Source: Antedon bifida
Taxonomy: Eukaryota; Echinodermata; Crinoidea; Comatulida; Antedonidae
DNA length: 64,000 nucleotides
NCBI GenBank assembly: GCA_963402885.1
Contig: OY727097.1
Coordinates: 12,710,001 to 12,774,000 of the forward strand
Direction: 5' to 3'
The notes beneath the pieces were generated by a model. It searched no databases. It was given only the letters and a program-made list of their open reading frames with translations, and was not told where the DNA came from. Positions 47,239-56,800 of this stretch are shown piece by piece. The stretch's first letter is position 1. Each line of letters opens with the position of its first letter. Both the position numbers and the translations under genes were made by a program.

Positions 47239-47553
47239 ATGTTCACAACGAAAGTGACAGTGAGCTTTCGCATCGGGACGGTAAACTAAAGAGGAGATGG
47301 TCATTTAACAGATCAGCTTTTAACTACTATCCCTGTGCGAACGCTCACAACTATAATGTATCAGATGACGGTGATGATGTATAGGCCTACACTGTCTAAA
47401 GAAAGATGATGTAAACGATGGTTTATACCGATTAGTGTTGTGTTCTGTGAGTCATATTGATGTGTCCCACTACAATGCCTAATCTTCAAAATAAGAGTAA
47501 TTTCCAATTGAAGCGGAAATTAGGATTTCAACTTTACGATAATTTAGGCGCAC

Positions 47554-47807
47554 CTACATACCTTCAACTTTGCTAGCTAGGTCATTTCTCTCCACGTTTC
47601 GGAGAGCGCCAGTTAGCTGTGAACGCTTGGATTTCTTATGCCAAGCCCCCAACATGCTTACCATTGCTCCTTGTATGTTACCACGATTGTCATGTTCAAA
47701 TTGATACAGATTATCCGATGTAAAGCCCAGATATAATCCAAGCCGTTTCCATTCACTTCCCAGGCTGTTGGCTACATCCATTAATTCTCCGTCCGTTAGG
47801 TCTGAAT
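47554..47807 (-). CDS. Roco exon 19: Death domain and stop
   Basis: 254 bp, acceptor TTTTTAG, TAG stop at 47556-47554. ELMDVANSLGSEWKRLGLYL, then FEHDNRGNIQGAMVSMLGAW and LTGALRNVERNDLASKVEG follow the Death-domain six-helix pattern (L-x-x-v-a-x-x-l-g-x-x-W-k-x-L-g; M-l-x-x-W; L-x-x-A-L-x-x). Only Met and the stop come after KVEG. GAAG/GTATGT there is also a good phase-1 donor, so an alternative 3' exon is possible. Confidence 0.92.
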
Positions 47808-50800
47808 CTAAAAACAAACCAAATCAAATAAACATCTGAGAACATTGAATTAAAACAAAACATTAAAATAAATTCCAGACAGTTTGCTAATTTCTAGAGT
47901 ATTTGTTTAAGTCTGTATTAACCAATATGCAGACAGTATTGTTTCGACCTTATTAGATGTCGTCAGTGCAGCTCATGTTTCGAAATTATATCAAATAAGA
48001 AATGATAGTATTATTTAAAACAACTTAATAATAACTCTTTCTTGGCTTTGAAATTTAACCCGAAAGAGGCATTTCAGTTTTGATGAATGTGTTGCTACTG
48101 CAGGCATAAATATATTATAGTAAATAAAACACTTATACTGATACTATAATCGAATCTATTTTTTCTTTCTTTCAACTATTCGCGACTTCCTTATTTTGGT
48201 ACATAGTTTTCTGAAAAGTTACATAAATGCCCTACTCGTAGAGACCATCTAAATCTCTGACACAAGAATGATGCTGTGGACGCCTCTTTGTACCTAGCTG
48301 TAAGAAGGTATTTTGGTTTTTTTTTTTATTATGACCAAAACGATTAGCATAACCTAGTAGGCATAATGGTATAACAGTATACAGTGTACTGTTTCCATCA
48401 ATCAGCCTCAAAACGGATCAATAATATACGAGGGCATGTATATCCTACGGGATGTTCGCATTGTGTGCACCTATCTGTAAGAACAGTTCGAATTTAATGC
48501 AAAAATAGGAACCAACTAACCTGAAGCCTGAGGAACATCACTTGGTGTATCTATATAAAAACAAATATAGGCCTGCGTATTAGTAAGCATCTTAAAAACT
48601 AAATTTAAAATGGTAAGCCTTACAATAGAATTATTATTAATTTACTTTATAAAACGTTTACATAACAGTGTGGCTAGATCAGTATAAACCTCATATTATA
48701 TTATAGTGATTCTTTTTTATTTAGTGCAGTCAGAATAAACATTAACTAAGTCGAACCGAACGTTAATGTTACATAGAAACAATAATAACGATAATGATCA
48801 AATAACGTAAGTTAGACGTATCTGATATGATACCTAACTATAAAATCAACATTCAAACGTTTTTGTTAAACCCTGTTTTGCACGTTTACTGAACTTGTGA
48901 CTTTGCATAGGATTACATATTTGATGTTATTGTAAAAACAATAAATCACAAACATATACTAATCAAAACTAATTTTTTGTTCAAATTAAAATTAGACTGC
49001 CTCGTTTCACAGACCACATGTATGTCTTATTGAAAAGATATTATTTAGTTGTTAAAGTATATATTATATAGTGACTGGTGCATACATATATATATACACA
49101 CATCTATTGAAATATTACCATTTGGGAAGTATCCACAGTATTTTTGTCAGCCAATAGCAATATATATACTTTTCCTAGTAATAACACTATATTTTACTGT
49201 AGTATCGCTAAACGTACCGCCAAAGAGTCGCTTGTAACGTGTAACATCCATACCATCTCTGTTGCATGGCAACATGTCATCCTGGAATTCTCCAAGAATT
49301 TGCATGTGCTTCTTTTCCGATGTCTCGCTACAATCGCAGGGAATGCATCTGTGGAAGGTAATCCCTCTTCTACCACCGTCTTTGGAATGTCCAAATGACA
49401 TCTCAATCATTGACAACACCTTTAAAAAAGACAAGAAAAGAAACGCATTTGCAGATAATTGTTTATAAAATTAGGATGTGTATCGTTAGCAAAAGTTATA
49501 CAAAATTGATTATTATCCCTTTTTAAAATAAAATAATTGTAGGTTTAACATTGTAACATGGACCTAATAAATACAAAATTAAACGGAAATAAATATAGAG
49601 CCACCTTAATTGACCTCAATAAAATTAACGTTTATATGTTTACTTGTCGACTACTTACAAAAAAGCTTACAATATAATCGGTAAATCTTTCCTATGAAAT
49701 AAACAAATAAATACATACCTCTTTACATGCTTCGGAAGAGGGTTCACATACTGTGTGTATTGTTTTCTTAATTGCCTTTCTACGTGTAATAGTTACCTAA
49801 TATTTTAAAAGCATACAGTATATTGGTATGTGCATAGCAAACGTTATGAATGAATGTCCTGGCATAATATATACTTTATCTTGTCCAAAGTTGTGTAAGC
49901 TAAATGTGTTTGTGGCAAACACTATTGAAAGATTGTTGTTTATGTTTTTTTATAAGGTATATATCGTTTTAAATCAAAAATCGGTATTGGTATTTGTTAG
50001 AACATAAAGTTTTTTTTCTGCGTTTTACATTTTTGTTCACTTTTGATAGTACAATTAATGACAGTAATAATGTTTTGAAGTTTCTCTGATGCTTATAAAT
50101 ATCTATGGAAGACGAAGGCGTATCACTGTGAGTGCGTGCAATTGTGGAAAAGTGCTGATACCGCGCAGATGGTGCCGGAAAGTGGTAATACAATTTCAAC
50201 AATTAGATGTTACTTGAATTACTGAAAATAATATATCATACCTTTAACAGGAACTTTCGCTCATTCTTCTTAGTTACGAATTTGACAAGAGACAAGATCA
50301 CGTGATGAAATTGGTCAAAGTAGAGTTCGGCATGATCATGCGTTAATTCTGGGTCATCTCCGGTTTTCTTCTGATATTTGTTAATGAACTCAATAACTAA
50401 ATATGGAAACACTACGTCAGGCAGATATCCACAAAGGTCGTAATAGATACTAATAGCTTGGCTGTCATCAGGGATAGATCTCACTTCACTGGATGGAGTA
50501 TCAAAAGAAAGTCGCAGAGGCACAAAAAACTTGACATCTGCTGATTCCTGAAATATTAATTGCAAATGTTGGAAAAATATAAGACGCCATTTAATTGAAA
50601 TGGTACACACAATAATAAATGTAGTATGAATAAAAAAATATGTAGTGCACTAAACCTAATTTGGTTATTATTTTGATCAAAACAACTTGCAACACAAACA
50701 CACATAAGCCAGGAAACATTATCAACCGGGTTATAATATAATATCCATATACAAATGTTTGGTATGATAATTATATAAAAGACAAAGATCTATTTCTGCC

Positions 50801-53800
50801 ATTGTCAACCCAAATATCCAAGTTAGTTCGAGTCAAGTACAAACAACCCATACCGTTGCCGTGACTTGACTAGTAGAGGTTATCTTCCTACAAATGAAAC
50901 CAAGTCGAATCATTAACTCTACGAGGTATTGGAACTTCTCCATATCAATACCCTGCTCCTCCCACAATTTGCGTAACAACGTCTCATCCAGTATGCCTTT
51001 GTTAAGGTTCCAAAAGGCTTCGCGGTACATACCTATCTAAAATAGAATGCAAAATAAATATTATGGTATTTGTGTTTCTGTATAATATATGGTGAAAAGT
51101 AATAATACGTATTCTTTTTGATGGATAATTGGATCATCAGCAAAAAATATCAATAATATATCAGTGTAACATTTATCCTGTAAATGGTAAGTTGATAAAT
51201 AAATGAAACCGTCGCAGGTTTGAGACGTTGTAGAGAAAGAAGTACCAACCAACAACGATCTATGCAGCTAAAATTTCATATGATATTTAAAATAGATGTC
51301 GAAATAAATTAAAACAGAATTTGATATTCTAAATGGAAGTTTATTAAACCAAAAAACAAAACAGACATCATAAGAGTTTACAGAAAGAGAGAAAGTAAAA
51401 AGAGCAACCGTTTACATTGAGACAAATGATAATAAAACTAAGTTGTTCACATTATCCTTCTTAAAGGAAAATGTCAGCCCGTACTATGAGGTAACTTACT
51501 GGAAAGTCAGGTGGAATCACAGTGACAAACGCGGTGATAACTTTAACCAATCCCATAGGATCTACCACCACTTCGTCTTTTAATGATTCATTATCAGGCA
51601 TGTAGATGATGTCACCAAGATCATACAGGAAGTTAAGGAGGGCCGACTGTTGATTTTCATCAAGAATTCCGCTTTTTCTTGCCAGTACTTTAACCTGAAA
51701 AGTGTAAAGCAAAATACAAAAATCTAATTGTCTTTTCTTGCATCGTGTCGGTCACCGTTATATTTTATTACAGATCTACTGTGTATGTACAAGATTAAAC
51801 CTGTGTTTGTGCCTAAGATGACAGTTACAAGATTCGAACCTGAGATAAAGCTAGCGTTCATTAGATAACTCAGATACTCTAATTGTTCGTCTTCAAAGAA
51901 GGTATATTATAAGCCTCATTGTTGTAATATGATATGGGACTACAGTATATAATTATCTTCTATTACTGCAATAGTAAAAATGTGTAATACGAGCAGTTTT
52001 AAGGGTTTTTTTTCTTTTTACTATAAATACATATTTATAATGTACATTTTAAAAGAACTTTAACAATTTAAAACCGTATGTCAAAAAATGTACCATTTTA
52101 AAATATTGATTGCACAATGTTAATGTAGTGGTACAATAATGGATACTTCTCTTCAAATTTACCTCATCTAAAGTACATATCAGCTTCTCCACCCGTAGAT
52201 TATATATTTCACATCGAAAGCGCATCCACTTCAACGGAATAATCTTTCTTAATTGGTTCATAAGCTTATTAATTTCTTTTTTAAGATCATCAAAGCTCTT
52301 ATCAGTAGTTGCTTCACTGTTCTCAACAGCAAACATTCGATGTACATGTTTTTGGTACGGTTTCCCTATCAGAGCTTCATCAATCTTCTTTAACAACTTC
52401 TTTGACTGAATTTAAAAAAAAACACAAACAAATCTGGTTGTATCATATTTAAAATTGTGAAGATGTATCAATATAAAATACCGTACAGGTTATACATGCA
52501 ATATTAAACATGCTATGTCATTTATTTGTTTGTGTATGGAACACCCACATTCATAGTGATCGACCAGAAAATGTTCATCATGTGACTTTATGAATAAAAC
52601 GCTAACATTGAATTAATTTCACAACAGTCCACATACATACAATTGATGCATTTTATGCATATAATAACCTACCTTATATATTGTCCCATTCCCTACAACG
52701 TTTTGTAAAATGAATGCATATTAAATGTACGTTTTATGGTAAATCATGATAAAAAGAGAGAAACATATTAAGTGCACTACCTAAGTAGATTGCGTCGAAT
52801 GTCCTCTCATGGACGGTCTTTAGGCCTAGCCTAGCTATGTTTTTTTTCTTTGCTGCATTAATTGGCTGCATTGATCGATCGAAAATGGGTGAATTGCAGA
52901 AGAACAAGGCCATATACATGGCTGCAGTCGCGCGCGTGCTCAAGTTAGTGTTTACCGATTAACCGACCGACCAACCGACCGACATAATGAGCTCTAGAGT
53001 TGCATTGCACGCGAATAAAAACGAAAATATCAATCCGATTTATAGCGAGCCACTTAGATTAAAATCGATTATAGAATCGACTTATTTTTTACATTTTTAA
53101 CGGGTTAAAGATCAAAAAAGTTATCGCAATAGGGCCATATAGTATTTGTTTGTATATTAAATATAGTTTGTGACCTTAAATTAGATCTAAAAAACGTAGG
53201 GAGTGGAATTTTAACAAATATTTAACTGGAAAACTCGTTAACAAGAATATAAAATGTAATAATAAACGTGAATGAAGTTAAAAAACCGATTTCAACATTA
53301 TGAATATAAATAAGAAAATAATTAACCATTTAAAATAATGTGTTATATTAGCCTAGATTTAAACCTAAACAAGTTTACTATGGAATGTATCTACTCACAA
53401 GTCACCGGTACCGGGTTGATGTTTTATAATGTTTCATTTATATCAACAAATACAATTTCGAAGAAACTTCCTCGCGCCTTCTACCATATTTCTTTCACAT
53501 TATTGAATTGGTGTTTAACGGTCATCGACTTTTAAATCGTTGGAAAGTGTACTAATACATGTTAGCTTATTGTTGAATGTTAGACAAATATTAACTAAAA
53601 TAAATAAAAAAACTTAAATTGTGTAGGAATCGAATATTGGAACCTAGGCCTAATGAATGGACATATCTATTAAAACAATTAATCCCAACATAACGTAACA
53701 TAATGGCAATATTTACTTATGTTTTACATTTTGTTTATATGTGCATAAAATCAAAGTAATGTATCTAGACTTGAGTACGAATATAACATACCCTGTCATT

Positions 53801-56800
53801 TCGTTCCTCTTCCGTGTCTCCAAGCTTTCCTTTGTGCGTACCCACAATAAGAATAACAGGCAAATTAACTTTCTCCTTTAAATTCTCAATAACTTTCCGG
53901 CTATGAGAATAAACTGAGAGAATCGATGATAATATGAATTGGAGATTGGTCCAATGGTGTACACGTTTGCGCTAAACAATTTGAAATAAATATATTTTTT
54001 TATAAACATATTATGACAAAACAACATACATCTCAACATTTGTTTTTACAATTAAACAAATCAATAAATTATCTTGCAAGGGCGTACAGTATGATGAAAT
54101 AATGTACGTAAAGATTTAACAATACTTACCCCATTTGAATCCAAAACAATGGCAGGATCATTAAGGTCTTTACTTAAATCGAATACGACCAGATACACTG
54201 CATTTAATGTCATAAGGAGCTAAATTTTAAAAACCATAAAAACAATTATATCAGTTTAAAATGATAACAGTAACATTAATTAATATATACAAATACTACA
54301 TTTATATGCATTGAATGGGAAGAGTATTCCAATGAGTTTAATGATTCCATAGAGCAACAAATTAAATATGTTCTCATTTAACGAATACAAAACATTCTTT
54401 ATTTTCTTATACATGCATGGCATGTCCTAAAGTAAACGTTTTATTCCACTACGTTCATATTGAATCGAAAGTTTCGGCTATTGAAATCAATCAAGTTTCA
54501 ATTACCTTTGATTTCTCATAATTTCAACCTGTTTATGTACATATATTCAACAATTTCTAATGGAAATTAAAGGGTGGATAAGAATACAAAACAAAAACTA
54601 ACGCTTTTTAAACTTAAGGCAATTTATAGAGAACAATAATTCAATGCAGTCTCATAGGTCTACTTACACGAAGAATTCCATGGTAGATCGGCTGTCCTCC
54701 GTGATCCATTATTTTAAACATGTTTTTCAAAGGAGACATCTCTGCTTCTTTTTCAAAAATATCCTGAATGATATCTTTATCCAGTTGATCACGTACATCA
54801 AATGACGCATTTTCTGGAACGTCGTTTTTGGTCAAATTCAACTCTTTTAAATATAATTCAATAAATAGATAAATAAATAACGTTAAAATAAGCACTGTAT
54901 TAGTATTGTCATCTCAAAATAATTATTATAATTAACTTAACAACATCACTTGCATTGACAACATCATCATTTTCAACAAAATCGTCAGCGTCGTTGTCAT
55001 CATCATCGTCAATAGGGACTTTTAGATGTTCATGTCGATTATGTCGACTAATTCGATATGACGTCAGTTTATGGTATGGTATGGTATGGTGCCACATTAT
55101 GAGAACTTGTTCAGTGGTTGTCGTTCGCTCTCATACATTTGTACGAGTGGACGTATAGGTAACTTCATAGCATGCAAAGGTATACCAAAAACATGGTGGA
55201 GAATGATCTCGTGATGATTTTCTGAGAATATAGTAAAGTTCATTTCAATTAAATAATATTTGCAAACTGTGAATGAGTGATTTTTATGGTTTACTTAAAT
55301 AATTAGTGGATTTTTTAAGACGTTTTTTCATTAGTATTCACTCAACGATGTGCAATTATTTCACAATTGTAAATCAACAAACAAAACACACCTGTTTAAA
55401 ACAAAATTTGGGAACATTGATATAAAAAAATACAATGTTATTAGCAAACTATGTATGTTAATGAAAAAGAAAATGTGTTAAAAGAGAAATGTAAACAAAT
55501 TAATACAAAATAATAATGTTTATATGTATATGGAAATAAAAGTGGGATGAACCCACGTAAGACAAAAACAAAACACACCTTCTTCAGTTGACACATTGCT
55601 TATCTAAAAAGCAAAAAAAAAAGTATAATATTGTAAATATCCAGCTAAATCACTTGAATTATTGTCTTTAGGTTGTCATTAGTTTTAAACTAAAGAACAC
55701 AAAGTTTTCTTTAAAATAATTGTACGCTTGTGCAATTTTAAGAAAATGTCAGGTGAATTGTTGATTCACTGCCTGTTCTATAAAAATATAAGAAAAAGAA
55801 TATCTACCCAATCTGAATGTACAAAAGCTTAAAAATATTTTTGTTAAAAATAACTTACAACAAATTCAGTTTTTTGCATTATATTTAGTTAAATATTAAG
55901 ACATTTCTGTATGTCCGAAAATGAATATGATTTCCTAATGTAAAATTGGCCAGAGGCTTTTCTTTATCAAATTTATTTTTATCTATTTTTATTTATTTAA
56001 TCACACTCTTGTTTAAATTACAAGACCAGTCAATTCTGGCTCATGAAAGAACAAGTAACAATAAACAAATGAAATCGAATAAACAAATGAAATGATCTAC
56101 AGTATTATGAAAATGTCAGGGTAGTTGGTTAATCCAGTGATGTTTGCTTTTACTTCGTGTTCACATCGGATGACTTGTTTAGTACATAAGTCCTTTCCCT
56201 CCATGAGCCCAGTGTGCAGGACCATTATGATCAGAACACTGTGGGACACTATAATAACACTACTTACTGTAGAAACGGCTTCCGTTGGAACGTAATGATA
56301 GTAAAGTCTCTTGCCTAAGCACTATGACACAGAAAATGTTCTCACATACAACAAGTCTGCTATCATTTGCCATTATACCATATCGGTATCTGAAATGCCT
56401 TACTTCAGTGATGAGATCCAGTGTTAGTACGATACATCACCTTTTTATGTTTTCTAACTACCCCTAGATATAAATAATTTGCTTTTGTTAGTGTATACGT
56501 ACGTGTTCAAATGAAGCGGCAGCCTTAGACTCTTCTACTACAACCTCTTCTTTACCTTCTATCTTTCCTTTCACATTTACTTTAGCAATTTTTGGATTAC
56601 CTGCACATTAATAAGTGTTATATTAATCATTTATCTATATTCTGGAGTGAACAACATTCTATGATAACTACAAACGTAGTACAGTTAATCACACAATTTA
56701 TACACAGCACGTTTGTTTATGTATAATTTAACGATTGTCCATACACATAAAGCATAGACATTGACAATTATAAAAACAAAATACGTTTTAAGCCTCATGT

